In this document: positions 34,064 through 43,598 of the stretch, piece after piece
Position numbering within the stretch: position 1 is the first letter of the stretch
Layout: every line of letters begins with the position of its first letter
Origin: Imperialibacter roseus
GTDB taxonomy: Bacteria; Bacteroidota; Bacteroidia; Cytophagales; Cyclobacteriaceae
Assembly (NCBI RefSeq): GCF_032999765.1
Contig: NZ_CP136051.1
Coordinates: 5,412,501 to 5,476,500 of the forward strand
DNA: 64,000 nt
Reading direction: 5' to 3'
Program-made: the position numbers and the translations under genes
Notes under the pieces: model-generated
Seen by the model: only the letters and a program-made list of their open reading frames with translations
What the model was told of the DNA's origin: nothing
Database searches by the model: none

Positions 34064-35895
34064 ATGTCATCAGGTGAAATTTCGCTGACCTCATACAAGA
34101 CGGAAGATGTCCTCTTGCTTCCAAATGATCCTGGTGTATACAGGTTCAAAAATAAACACGGCAAGCTCATTTATGTAGGTAAAGCAAAAGACCTAAAAAA
34201 ACGGGTAGCTAGTTATTTCAACCGATCCAATCAGCTTAGTCGCAAAACCATCAAGATGGTCGGTGAGGTTGCTGAAATAGAATTCACTATCGTCAATTCT
34301 GAGTTCGATGCGCTACTTCTTGAAAACAACCTGATTAAGGAAAATCAGCCGAAATACAATATCCTGCTCAAGGACGACAAAACCTTCCCTTACATTGTCA
34401 TCCTGAAAGAACAGTTTCCGAGAATTATTTCCACCAGAAAGGTCGACAGGACGAAAGGTGAATATTTCGGCCCTTACACCAGCGTGAAGGCCATGAAAAA
34501 TGTGCTTCAGCTCCTTCGTCAGCTCTACAAAATAAGAACCTGCAATTTTGACCTCTCTCCTCAAAACATAAGAAAAAGAAATTCAAGGTCTGCCTTGAAT
34601 ACCATTTAGGGAACTGCCTGGGGCCCTGTGAGGGGCTACAGGATCACAATGACTACCTGGAAGAAATCAATCAATCAAAAGAGGCCCTGAAAGGCAATCT
34701 ATCGGTTGTAAGAAACTACTTCAAAGAGAGAATGCAAACCGCAGCCGAGCAACTGGCGTTTGAAGAAGCGCAAAAGTTTAAGAACAAGCTAGACCTGCTT
34801 GAAAAATTCCAGTCAAAGTCATTGATTGTCAGCAACAAGATCACCAATACCGATGTATTTACGCTGGTGTCAGATGAGTCCTCAGCATTTGTCAACTATA
34901 TGAGGGTGGACGGTGGTATTATCAATATTTCCGACACCCTGGAGATAAAAAGAAAACTTGACGAAACCGATGAGGAAATACTACAGTTGTTAATGATAAG
35001 CCTGCGAAGCAAATATGAGAGCAGCAACAAGGAAATCCTTACCAACAAACAGGTAAGTCTTTACGATGAGACGCTGAGTATCACGCAACCAGCAATAGGT
35101 GACAAAAAGAAACTAGTTGACCTTTCAGTAAAAAATGCCCTTTTCTTCAAAAAGGAACGTTTTAATCAAAAACTCCAAAGTCAAACCAAGGAAAACCGGG
35201 TGCTCCTTCAAATGAAGGAAGATTTAAAGCTGACGCAAACACCCATGAGGATTGAGTGTTTCGACAACTCCAACATTCAGGGCACTCACCCTGTTGCGTC
35301 AATGGTCTGCTTTATCAATGGCAAAGCGGCCAAAAAAGAGTACCGTCATTTCAACATTAAAACCGTGGTAGGTCCCGACGACTTTGGCTCCATGCGTGAA
35401 ATTGTCTACCGAAGGTACAAACGGGTTATTGATGAAGGTCTTCCTCTCGCCAACCTGATCATCATCGACGGAGGCAAAGGCCAACTAAGTGCAGCGGTCA
35501 GCTCTCTTAAAGAACTGGGTATCTATGGCAAGGTTCCCATCATCGGCATAGCCAAAAAACTGGAAGAGCTCTATTACCCGGAAGACTCGATTCCAATCCA
35601 CCTGGCAAAAAAGTCAGAGTCCCTCAAAATCATCCAGCAACTACGTGATGAGGCCCATAGGTTTGCCATCACATTTCACAGAGCCAAGAGATCCAAAACT
35701 CAAACCAAATCTGCTCTTGATGACATTGATGGTATTGGAGAAAAGACAAGAAGTCTCCTGTTAAGTGAGCTGAAATCTGTCGAAAAAATCAAGCGGGCTT
35801 CTATTACTGAACTTTCGAACCTGATAGGTCAAAAAAAGGCGTTGCTCGTCAAGGATCACTTTACGTCAATAGACACAAATAAAAAAGGGGCTTAG
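34064..35895 (+). pseudogene. uvrC: Excinuclease ABC subunit C, frameshifted
   Basis: UvrC makes both incisions in nucleotide excision repair. Frame 1 (34064-34609) gives the GIY-YIG nuclease (PGVYRFKNKHGKLIYVGKAK) up to RTCNFDLSPQNI and then runs into a stop. A shift of one base near 34573-34577 restores the reading KKFKVCLEYHLGNCLGPCEG, the cysteine-rich iron-sulfur segment, and then the UVR helix (AAEQLAFEEAQKFKNKLDLL), the RNase H-like nuclease (IECFDNSNIQGTHPVASMVC, IIIDGGKGQL) and C-terminal helix-hairpin-helix motifs to 35895. The site is a run of five A where six would keep the frame, so a one-base deletion or a homopolymer sequencing error is the simplest reading. If real, repair by this protein is lost. 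Confidence 0.9.
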
Positions 35896-35906
35896 CGCCC
35901 CTTTTT
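35882..35906. terminator. Bidirectional intrinsic terminator overlapping the uvrC stop
   Basis: AAAAAGGGGC, a 5-base loop and GCCCCTTTTT. The uvrC TAG lies at the loop edge. It separates uvrC from the convergent gldN, whose stop is at 35925. Confidence 0.85.
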
Positions 35907-35924
35907 GCATATAACTGAAAGTAA

Positions 35925-36812
35925 TTAATACTCCCACAATTCATTTTCGAAATCCACCAGTTCATACTCCAGTCTCTGAGAAGCAAGTACACCTTCTTTC
36001 TGCGACTTTGAATACACATCAATAATCCTTTGATCCTGAGGGTTAGAGTATTTCACCAGCGTGGCACTAAAGAGTCTAAGCAAAAACGCATCTGACATCT
36101 TTCTATGCTCTGCCATATTCTGAGCGTTGTACCAAACAGCTTCGTCGGGCATGGTTGCAAACAAGTCCACTATATCCTTATATCTAAACGAAGCGATTGG
36201 CTTCTCGTACAAGGCAGGGTTCTTGTCAGCAGGCAAAAACATGCTCAGTGCCTGAATGTCATGATACATTCTAGAACGGTTCCTGTCAAAATACCAATCC
36301 TCACGCAATTCAAAAATAGAAAAATCACGGGTATTAAACTCTAGCGCTGCTGGAGCTGCAGCCTCACCACCACCAGCCGGAGCTGCTGCGCCGCCACCGC
36401 CCCAGTCACTGGCACCCCAGTCGCTAGCGCCCTGATCGGCACCAAAACCCATCGCTTTTTCCTCCTCGGTCAAGCCGCCACCCTCTTCGGGTAACTTCAG
36501 GTTTTCAAGAAACATCTCTTTTGACATTCTGTTGGTAAGGGAATCATTCATATAAGGAAACAACAACCCAGCCTTAACTGCCTTCACCAATAATGTAGGC
36601 AATTCTCCATTTATCGCATAGAATGGTTGATTTTGTTTTTCACGCAAATCCATTCTCCACCACAACTCTTTCTTGAACATGATCTGAGATTCATGTACCG
36701 GAAATTCCGAGTTTGGGTTATACCCCGGCTTTGCCTCCTGCGCCTGCAATTCTCCCATAGAGAGGACTGCGATAAACAGAACAAAACCAATTACATAAAC
36801 AAACTTTTTCAT
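35925..36812 (-). CDS. gldN: Gliding motility / T9SS ring protein GldN (PorN)
   Basis: Periplasmic partner of GldK in the ring of the type IX secretion system. It has 295 residues with a Sec signal (VIGFVLFIAVLSMGELQAQ). The family blocks MFKKELWWRMDLREKQNQPF, SIFELREDWYFDRNRSRMYH and FRYKDIVDLFATMPDEAVWY are clear. An insertion of about 40 residues (around 130-165) is rich in Gly, Ala, Ser and Trp with the repeated motif ASDWG, between two conserved parts. It is last in gldK-gldL-gldM-gldN, 11 bases after gldM, and ends at a terminator. Confidence 0.93.
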   Translation of the reverse strand: MKKFVYVIGFVLFIAVLSMGELQAQEAKPGYNPNSEFPVHESQIMFKKELWWRMDLREKQNQPFYAINGELPTLLVKAVKAGLLFPYMNDSLTNRMSKEMFLENLKLPEEGGGLTEEEKAMGFGADQGASDWGASDWGGGGAAAPAGGGEAAAPAALEFNTRDFSIFELREDWYFDRNRSRMYHDIQALSMFLPADKNPALYEKPIASFRYKDIVDLFATMPDEAVWYNAQNMAEHRKMSDAFLLRLFSATLVKYSNPQDQRIIDVYSKSQKEGVLASQRLEYELVDFENELWEY

Positions 36813-36823
36813 ACCTGTATAAT

Positions 36824-38407
36824 TTATTGTATTCGAACTGTAAGAATTCTGGGGCCATAGTTATTAAAGTCCTCTGTGGCACCTTTGAAATTCATACGTT
36901 GTACTTGCTTAATGTCAATTACTATGGCATCACCGCTCCTTGCCTGGCCAGCTATGTCAGCCAAGTTGATGTCCGGCCCCTGGAATCGGCGAACTACAAC
37001 AGCTCTCGCACCTCTTACCAATGCAATTTCCGAGTCGGTTACTCTGAATCTTGCATCGTTAGGGAGCAAAGAAGCAAATGACTCATCAGGCTCGGCTCTC
37101 AATTGAAGCGCTCTTGGTGGCTGAGCCACACCCATTTTCATGTCAACCGCTCTACCACGGTCATACACCACTATTTCAGGCTTGGGTATTCTCTTTACCG
37201 TGAAAGTTTCTGTTCCAATCAAGTTTCCTCCACTCGATACGGCTATGTCCACTTTTGCTGCCTGAGGTACAACGGTAACAAAGCCCTTCTTTGAAGGATC
37301 TTTTGTAGCAGTACCACCTGTTACATTAAATGAAGGATCATATGCTTCTCCCATTGCGGGCACCTGTATGTTCAGCTCGTTACCGCAATTCAAGTACAAA
37401 GCTGACAATGAAGCAGACTGCACCTGTATTACCGGCTTTGACACGAAGTATTTCACAGTATTTACGAAAGTCGTATCCTTGCCTCTTGAGTTTACCGTAA
37501 TAGCAGCCTCAAACGTCTTCTCTGCCCGTCCGTTTACGTAGTTTCCAGGGGTGGCAGTAAATTCTACCTGACCCATTCCACCTACAACTGGAATCTCTTT
37601 CCCATCAATTGTCATCTTGGGGTTAGCAGAGGATGACGATGCTGCAATAAACAACTCAGCCCGGAACTTGGTACCCGCAGCCACTATGTTTGACTCAGGC
37701 CTAACCATGGCAACAATCTGGTCAAACTTAAGGTCAGCAGCACCCACCTGCCTCGCCAGCAAATCCAATGCTCTTGCTTCTGAATCTATCACCTCCATTT
37801 GAAGCTGACTCAACGTAGCAAGTGCACCCACCATCGGTGTATTGTGTCCGAAGTTGAGGTCTGCAAATCCTTTAGAGTTCTGTTCAGGGTCGTTAGCAAA
37901 TACTTCTACGTCTTTGGCATCAAGAGCAATATTTTTAAACGTTTCGTCACCAGTTGTCTTACGCAAATAGTCCGAATAGCTGTTCAAAAGTTCCCTTAGT
38001 TTATCGCCTTCCCCCTCGTTGATAAACAAGGCCGGAGCTGTATCGATATCCTTTTGACCTATAAGCTGTCCGTGCTCATCTTTACCTCCGGTTAGTTCAA
38101 CTAACCTGGTTTTATAGGTTTCAACTTCCTGAACGGTCTTTTCTGTTTCTTCCCTAAGAGCTTTAGCCTTTTCAAGTACAGCCACGTCATCGGCTCTTTC
38201 ACCAGACTCAGTAACAGCGGCTTCGATTCTTCCAATTGTTCCTAAATTGCTCGCAACCTTCTCTTGAACGGTTGCTTCGAGACTCATATTGATCAGTACA
38301 AATTTCTCCAGCACACTGTTACTTACCTGCAAAGCAAGAAGTGCAGTAAGCACCAGGTACATCATACCAATCATTTTATCTCTTGCCGATTGTTTCCCTC
38401 CAGCCAT
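36824..38407 (-). CDS. gldM: Gliding motility / T9SS motor protein GldM (PorM)
   Basis: Inner-membrane motor partner of GldL, with a long periplasmic rod that transmits motion from the proton-driven motor to the GldKN ring. It has 527 residues. The N-terminal GGKQSARDKMIGMMYLVLTALLALQVSNSV is the single membrane helix, followed by the D1 helical domain and D2-D4 beta domains (GTKFRAELFIAASSSSANPKM, PGNYVNGRAEKTFEAAITVN, VKYFVSKPVIQVQSASLSAL). Length and layout are as in other GldM. It lies between gldL and gldN in the operon with gaps of 32 and 11 bases. Confidence 0.94.
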   Translation of the reverse strand: MAGGKQSARDKMIGMMYLVLTALLALQVSNSVLEKFVLINMSLEATVQEKVASNLGTIGRIEAAVTESGERADDVAVLEKAKALREETEKTVQEVETYKTRLVELTGGKDEHGQLIGQKDIDTAPALFINEGEGDKLRELLNSYSDYLRKTTGDETFKNIALDAKDVEVFANDPEQNSKGFADLNFGHNTPMVGALATLSQLQMEVIDSEARALDLLARQVGAADLKFDQIVAMVRPESNIVAAGTKFRAELFIAASSSSANPKMTIDGKEIPVVGGMGQVEFTATPGNYVNGRAEKTFEAAITVNSRGKDTTFVNTVKYFVSKPVIQVQSASLSALYLNCGNELNIQVPAMGEAYDPSFNVTGGTATKDPSKKGFVTVVPQAAKVDIAVSSGGNLIGTETFTVKRIPKPEIVVYDRGRAVDMKMGVAQPPRALQLRAEPDESFASLLPNDARFRVTDSEIALVRGARAVVVRRFQGPDINLADIAGQARSGDAIVIDIKQVQRMNFKGATEDFNNYGPRILTVRIQ

Positions 38408-38439
38408 AGTTTTACTTTTTGGTGGTTAGTAGAAATAAA

Positions 38440-39246
38440 TTAACCTTTCATGGCAGTAAGCATGTTGCCATAAACTTTGTTCAGTTGCGTAATATTCGTT
38501 GTAAGTTTAGACAGTTCGCCTTTGAACTGCTCTGTGTCCTTACCGGCCTGCGCAATGCTTTCCATGGCAGTGCCTATGTTTGAATAAAACTTCTGCATCG
38601 CCTTCAGGTGAGTATTAGCATCCTGAAGTTCCATCTCATACACTGCATTCAGCGCACTAAGGTTTTTAGTCACACTTTGCACCTGAGAATGATATTCTTT
38701 AGCATCTTTTGAAGCGTTGGCCATCTCTGTCATAGCTGTAGCTGTAGTAGCATAAGCTTTGTTCATATCTGTCAACGACTTGGAAGCGGCTTTCACATTA
38801 TTTGCGTACTCGTTGGTAGCAACTGACGCTTCGCCTAGTGCAGCCATCTTGTTAGATGTGTCTGCAAGGCCTCTCATGCCTTTACCTAAACTGTCCAATA
38901 ACTCGGGGCCAATTTTAGCTTCCGCCAGAATTTTGTCCATTTTTTGGCTTGTTCCGTCACCCACAGCAACCGCAGTTGGTCTAGGTCTTGCCGGGCCTCC
39001 GTCGAAGTCGTCAGCCAATTCTGGATAAACTTTTGACCAGTCTACCTCCTTGTGCTTCGGTTCGAATGCACTTAGAAAGAAAATGATTGCTTCTGTGGTA
39101 AGTCCAATACCCAACATCTCACTCGCACCGGGAAGGTGAAGGATTTTGAACATGGCACCGACAATTACGACAGCAGCGCCAATACCATAGACTTTGGGCA
39201 TTATTGTTGAAAAGAGAAGCTCCTGAAATCCGCCTTTTTTGCTCAT
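38440..39246 (-). CDS. gldL: Gliding motility / T9SS motor protein GldL (PorL)
   Basis: Inner-membrane proton-channel component of the motor, forming a pentamer around two GldM copies. It has 268 residues. Two membrane helices lie near the N-terminus (PKVYGIGAAVVIVGAMFKIL and GIGLTTEAIIFFLSAFE), the second carrying the acidic residue next to it (Glu in TTEAII) implicated in proton flow in the family. The long cytoplasmic coiled coil that follows has repeated heptads such as SLTDMNKAYATTATAMTEMA. It sits between gldK and gldM. Confidence 0.93.
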   Translation of the reverse strand: MSKKGGFQELLFSTIMPKVYGIGAAVVIVGAMFKILHLPGASEMLGIGLTTEAIIFFLSAFEPKHKEVDWSKVYPELADDFDGGPARPRPTAVAVGDGTSQKMDKILAEAKIGPELLDSLGKGMRGLADTSNKMAALGEASVATNEYANNVKAASKSLTDMNKAYATTATAMTEMANASKDAKEYHSQVQSVTKNLSALNAVYEMELQDANTHLKAMQKFYSNIGTAMESIAQAGKDTEQFKGELSKLTTNITQLNKVYGNMLTAMKG

Positions 39247-39289
39247 CTGTTTAAAAATTTAAGTTCTTAGAATGGGTTTAGGTTAGTGT

Positions 39290-40330
39290 TTAGAATTCAC
39301 TGCCAGCTGACCTTCCGAGGTAAGTCATAGCACAACGGAAGCCTATACTTGCTCTGGAAGTGTCCTTATATTCAAATGTTCTTGTACCTGTCTCAAGATA
39401 GTAGGCGATGTCTTTCCACGATCCTCCTCTTATTACTTTCCTAGGTTCATTATCATCGTTATAAGTTGGGTTCAGATCCCACACTAACGGAACTGAAGCC
39501 TCATCAAATGCATCTTCGCACCACTCGGCTACGTTGCCCGACATGTCATAAAGACCGAAGTCGTTGGCAAAAAACGTTGCCACCGGTGCTGTGTAAGCGA
39601 ATCCATCATCGAAATAGTTACCTCTGCCTGGCTTAAAGTTGGCCAACAGACAACCTTTCGTGTTTCTTATATACGGGTTACCCCATGGATACTTGGCCAT
39701 ATCTCTGCCTCCTCTTGAGGCATATTCCCACTCGGCTTCAGAGGGGAGCCTGAAGTTAGGCATCCTGAATAAGCCCTGGTCGGCCCGATAAGAATTCAAA
39801 TGCTCTGTTCTCCAGTCGCAAAATGCTTGCGCAGATTCCCAATCGACACCTACCACAGGATAGTTGTCAAAGGCAGGGTGAGACCAATAGTACACCATCA
39901 TAGGGTCACCCATATGGTGTGTGTAATCTCTTACCCAAACAGCAGTATCGGGATAGATATCTTCCAGCGTGATACCCTCTGGCATGTCTACTTCTGATCC
40001 CTCGGACATTGCTACAACAAACTGACGATACTCATTGTTGGTAATCTCAGTATCATCCATGTAAAAACCACCAATTGTGATTTGCTTGTTGAAGTTGATC
40101 TGCGTAGCAGCCACATCTTCGTCCGCCTGTCCCATGTGAAAAGTACCCGGAGGTACTGACACCATTCCAAATGGTATCGTCATCTCCCAACCTTCCCGGT
40201 CAGGAACACCCACAAGCTCTCCTCTGTCGTCATACCCACCACCGCCAAGGCCAAGTAGCCCACACGATTGTGACACGACAGCAAAAATAATCAGAAGAGC
40301 TAAGTTTTTTACAACACTCTTTTTATTCAT
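39290..40330 (-). CDS. gldK: Gliding motility / T9SS ring lipoprotein GldK (PorK)
   Basis: Outer-membrane lipoprotein that forms the large periplasmic ring with GldN. The best start is ATG 40330, giving a lipoprotein signal MNKKSVVKNLALLIIFAVVS with lipidated Cys23 in QSCG. An upstream ATG at 40393 is in frame but lies before the likely promoter. The rest is a formylglycine-generating-enzyme-like fold: GTFHMGQADED, DDTEITNNEYRQFV, PVVGVDWESAQAFCDWRT, RLPSEAEWEYASRGG, DMSGNVAEWCED and SIGFRCA. In GldK the fold is structural. It opens the gldKLMN operon. Confidence 0.93.
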   Translation of the reverse strand: MNKKSVVKNLALLIIFAVVSQSCGLLGLGGGGYDDRGELVGVPDREGWEMTIPFGMVSVPPGTFHMGQADEDVAATQINFNKQITIGGFYMDDTEITNNEYRQFVVAMSEGSEVDMPEGITLEDIYPDTAVWVRDYTHHMGDPMMVYYWSHPAFDNYPVVGVDWESAQAFCDWRTEHLNSYRADQGLFRMPNFRLPSEAEWEYASRGGRDMAKYPWGNPYIRNTKGCLLANFKPGRGNYFDDGFAYTAPVATFFANDFGLYDMSGNVAEWCEDAFDEASVPLVWDLNPTYNDDNEPRKVIRGGSWKDIAYYLETGTRTFEYKDTSRASIGFRCAMTYLGRSAGSEF

Positions 40331-40355
40331 AACACCTAGTTTATAAAAAATCCTG

Positions 40356-40384
40356 CAACTATAAAACAACACAAAGTTTACAAA
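40356..40384 (-). promoter_or_regulatory. Candidate promoter of gldKLMN
   Basis: On the minus strand TTTG (40384-40381), 17 bases, then TATAGTTG (40363-40356), one mismatch from TAnnTTTG. Transcription would start about 20 bases before the ATG at 40330, and after the alternative ATG at 40393, which supports the shorter gldK. Confidence 0.4.
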
Positions 40385-40521
40385 TATTATCATTAAGGTC
40401 TTTTATACCAATTTTTTTAGAGTCGGTTAACGCAATTTTAACAAAAAAAAGAATAATTCCGTTAATTACCCCTCTTTTGTTTCACAAATAATCCACTTCG
40501 GGCGGTAAAAAGCTTCCGCTA

Positions 40522-41478
40522 TCAGAACCTAAACCTTGGTGTTCGGATGATTTTCTTTCCGCCGCCGCCTGTGAGCCCACCTAATTTGTATCTGACAAAA
40601 ACTTCGTGAGAGGTAGATTGTTTTGCTTCTCTGCTTTCTATTACATAGTCAAAAGAATATCCGACTTTCAAGATACCGTCTTTGAGGAAGTTATACCCCA
40701 GAAGTACAATCATAGCTTCAGACTCCCTAAAGCCCAAGCCTCCCCAAAGTTTATTTTGGTAGGTAGCAATGGCGCTTGCATCAAAAGTAAATGTTTTGAA
40801 GGTAGACCTAACAAGAACGCTTGGACTCACTTCCAGATTGTAAGTGGGCTTAAAGGAGTAGCCGGCCATCAGGTTAACTGATCTTTCAAGCCTGTTTTCT
40901 ATTTGTGCGATTCCAAAGTCAAATGACGGCGATAAAATATGGTTGATGCCTACTCCAAGATAAAAATCGGTATTGGAATACATGGCTCCGAAGCTAAGGT
41001 CTGGCCTAAGCTGAGACTCCCGGCCGCCCTTGTTAAGTGGGTCATTCGGATCGACAAATCTCCACTGATCAAAGTCTATGGTTTGCATGACCAATGAAGG
41101 GCGAAGACCGATGCTGACCCTTCCCCGGTTAAAGTTTTTGTAGTAAGCCCCAAGGAACTGCAGGTGCACGTTGGTCAACGGCCCCAACTGATCGTGAATG
41201 GCTGTTACGCCAACTGCGCCGGGCATGGTTGCCAGCGGCATACCGAAGTTGAACTGCTGAGTAGTGGGGGCGCCGCCGGACCCGTCGAAAGAAGTTGCAT
41301 AACCAGCCCACTGCGTTCGGTGCAGGGCAGACACATAGCCACTTTTCTCTTGCGTCAGCCAGGCTGGGTTATAAAGGGCCTGGTTGAACATGTAGTGGCT
41401 AAAATGAGCATCTTGTTGTGCAGAAGCTGTGTAACCAGCACCCGTCAGAAGAATAATAAAAAACAATTTGTTTCTCAT
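40522..41478 (-). CDS. PorP/SprF family T9SS outer-membrane protein
   Basis: An outer-membrane barrel protein that accompanies secreted T9SS substrates and the GldKLMN complex. It has 318 residues with a signal peptide (FFIILLTGAGYTASAQQ), the near-invariant opening DAHFSHYMFNQALYNPAWLT of the family, strands such as GVTAIHDQLGPLTNVHLQFL, and a C-terminus ending in RFRF. It lies 191 bases upstream of gldK on the same strand, in the order porP-gldK-L-M-N known from other Bacteroidota. Each genome has several paralogs, so the specific partner cannot be told from sequence. Confidence 0.92.
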   Translation of the reverse strand: MRNKLFFIILLTGAGYTASAQQDAHFSHYMFNQALYNPAWLTQEKSGYVSALHRTQWAGYATSFDGSGGAPTTQQFNFGMPLATMPGAVGVTAIHDQLGPLTNVHLQFLGAYYKNFNRGRVSIGLRPSLVMQTIDFDQWRFVDPNDPLNKGGRESQLRPDLSFGAMYSNTDFYLGVGINHILSPSFDFGIAQIENRLERSVNLMAGYSFKPTYNLEVSPSVLVRSTFKTFTFDASAIATYQNKLWGGLGFRESEAMIVLLGYNFLKDGILKVGYSFDYVIESREAKQSTSHEVFVRYKLGGLTGGGGKKIIRTPRFRF

Positions 41479-41571
41479 GCAGCTTATTCGTTGCCGTTAA
41501 GGTAGTTAAACTAGCGTAAAAGCTAAAGTACTTTCTACAACAACCTGAAAGCCTGCCAACCTTAGCTCAAG

Positions 41572-42348
41572 CTACACTAATCCGTTTGCCATTTTAATAT
41601 AGAGCTCAATGGCACCAGTCATAGAAGGGGCATTGGGAAGAGGCGCTTCAATGTCGAGCACCAGGTTCGCATCTCTGGCAGCTTTTGCTGTCGTCGGGCC
41701 AAACACCGCAATTCGTGTGTCGTTTTGCTTAAAATCCTTAAAGTTGACAAACAGGGAGTTGATCCCTGATGGGCTAAAGAAAGCCAATATGTCATAGTAA
41801 ACATCCTCAAGATCTGAGAGATCGCTTGCTACGGTTTTGTATATGATAGCCTCAGAAAACTTGTACCCATTTTCCTCAAGAAAAACAGGGATGTCTTCCT
41901 TCCTTATGTCGGAACATGGGAAAAGGTATTTTTCGTTTTTGTGCTTTTTGATAATCTCTATCAGGTCGGTCGCTGTGCGAAGACCAGTAAAGATTTTTCT
42001 CTTCCTGATGACGATGTACTTCTGGAGATAGTTTGCTGTTTGTTCTGAAATACAAAAATATTTCATGTCAGCTGGTATCTCAATCTTGCTTTCAGCAGCG
42101 AGTCTGAAAAAGTGGTCAACAGCATTTCGGCTTGTAAATATCACGGCTGTGTGCGCCAAAATATCCACTTTCTGCTGCCTGAACTCTTTAATATTGGTTG
42201 GCTCAATTTTTATAAATGGCCTAAAGTCAACCTTAATATTATATTGCTCTGCAAGTTTGAAGTATGGGGAATTTGGGTCAGAAGGTTTTGGCTGAGAAAC
42301 TAAGATACTTGATACCTTTTTAAGCCTACTCTTATCTTCCAAGATCAT
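41572..42348 (-). CDS. hemD: Uroporphyrinogen-III synthase
   Basis: Closes and isomerises hydroxymethylbilane to uroporphyrinogen III in heme synthesis. It has 258 residues with the two-lobed HemD layout: ILVSQPKPSDPNSPYFKLAE near the start, AVIFTSRNAVDHFF, YFCISEQTANYLQKY, YLFPCSDIRKEDIPVFLEEN, DILAFFSPSGINSLF and IAVFGPTTAKAARDANL. HemD sequences diverge greatly, but these are the standard landmarks. DUF4271 lies just upstream (42 bases), as it often does in Bacteroidota, and HemW is 3 kb away. Confidence 0.9.
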   Translation of the reverse strand: MILEDKSRLKKVSSILVSQPKPSDPNSPYFKLAEQYNIKVDFRPFIKIEPTNIKEFRQQKVDILAHTAVIFTSRNAVDHFFRLAAESKIEIPADMKYFCISEQTANYLQKYIVIRKRKIFTGLRTATDLIEIIKKHKNEKYLFPCSDIRKEDIPVFLEENGYKFSEAIIYKTVASDLSDLEDVYYDILAFFSPSGINSLFVNFKDFKQNDTRIAVFGPTTAKAARDANLVLDIEAPLPNAPSMTGAIELYIKMANGLV

Positions 42349-42390
42349 ATCTGCGCTATTTCCTGTTTTGAGTGACTGCTACACTTTCGA

Positions 42391-43509
42391 TCAAAAAAAC
42401 ATCCATTTGATCAAAAGAATCGCTGGTAATATTTCGGTGGCGCAAAGATATGAAAATAAATGAAGTTTTTGATAGCGGGTTTCAAAAGCTAATTTATAAA
42501 ACATTAAAAGCATGACGGAAATTAGGAAGGCAATTGCAAACCCGGCCATATTACTAATAAGCCACTGTGATGCTGTTCCGAAAAGATAAAAAAAGAGCAC
42601 GTAGACGAAAAGTGCTATACTAAGCAGTATAAAAATGGTGCGGAGGTATTCAAAAACCTGTAGGTAGATGGCTCCTCTCATTTGGAAGATTTCTCCAAAA
42701 ATTTGGATGAGGAACCTCTTCGACAACAGGAATGCCATTATAAGCAATGCATAAACAACCCATTCGCTAATATAGTTTGATAGCGTTGGGGCAATGGCAG
42801 CCTCCGTAGACAGGTAAGACTGGCCGATAGTCAAAAAGAATGCGGCCAGCATACTAACCAGCATGTGTATGGTGATGGAAGGAGTGGAAAGAAGCCGGAA
42901 GCCGCTCACCATTTCATCCCTTACCCTGAAGCTTAGCACCCTGTTGAGGTCGATAAAAGATCGGAAAATACGAGAGAACTGCAGGCGGAAGAAACCCGTG
43001 GTAACTAAGAAGGCTATTGTAAACAAAAGTATAAAATGATCCCTCTTGTCGATAGAGCGTTTGACCGGGAGAATTACTTTGTCATTCGTCCCGCTGCTTT
43101 CCCCATGAGCGATTGCTGTTATGTCAGCCGATGACAGCAACCCCGTGTCTTTGTGTAGCACGACAAAAACAGAATCCCTGGCAAACTTGCTTCGCCATTC
43201 GCCCAAATCAAGCTGAAAGCAATCTTCCTGGGTTTCACCAAGTATAAGCTGGGTATCCACCCAAACAGCAGTGCCAATCGGTGCACATATCCTCAAAAAA
43301 TGGAGGTAATCGCCGTTTAGCTGGATATAAAACCCTACAAGTGCCGGATCGGGCAGCGTAGCTTTGAAAGAGGGTTCAAAACTGTTGGATTCTGTGCTAT
43401 AAAACCATCGCTCCTCCAGAATCCGTCTGGTTGCACCACTCTCCTGTGCGGAAGCCTTGCTCAAGCCAAAAAAGCAAAGAAGAAGTAAGAGACAATGGTA
43501 TTTACTCAT
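42391..43509 (-). CDS. DUF4271 membrane protein
   Basis: Membrane protein of unknown function, about 372 residues from ATG 43509 (an in-frame ATG at 43527 adds 6). A signal peptide (YHCLLLLLCFFGLSKASAQ) is followed by an exported beta domain of about 150 residues and then by six or so membrane helices. DUF4271 features include DHFILLFTIAFLVTTGFF, LNRVLSFRVRDEM and the last helical pair. The frequent neighbourhood with hemD in Bacteroidota hints at a role in envelope or heme metabolism, but no biochemical function is known. Confidence 0.8.
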   Translation of the reverse strand: MSKYHCLLLLLCFFGLSKASAQESGATRRILEERWFYSTESNSFEPSFKATLPDPALVGFYIQLNGDYLHFLRICAPIGTAVWVDTQLILGETQEDCFQLDLGEWRSKFARDSVFVVLHKDTGLLSSADITAIAHGESSGTNDKVILPVKRSIDKRDHFILLFTIAFLVTTGFFRLQFSRIFRSFIDLNRVLSFRVRDEMVSGFRLLSTPSITIHMLVSMLAAFFLTIGQSYLSTEAAIAPTLSNYISEWVVYALLIMAFLLSKRFLIQIFGEIFQMRGAIYLQVFEYLRTIFILLSIALFVYVLFFYLFGTASQWLISNMAGFAIAFLISVMLLMFYKLAFETRYQKLHLFSYLCATEILPAILLIKWMFF

Positions 43510-43598
43510 GGGCGGACATATCGTCACAAAAATGACAGCTTAAATTGTATAAGCAAAACACTTGGGTTTTTTAACGCAACCTTGCTGCGGCGCACTTG

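Noticed and set aside
34573-34577. Programmed -1 frameshift in uvrC
   Set aside because: Only five A are present. In the zero frame the codons are AGA AAA AGA, so the P-site and A-site tRNAs could not both re-pair after a -1 slip as they do at A AAA AAG. UvrC is not known to use recoding. A deletion or sequencing error is simpler.
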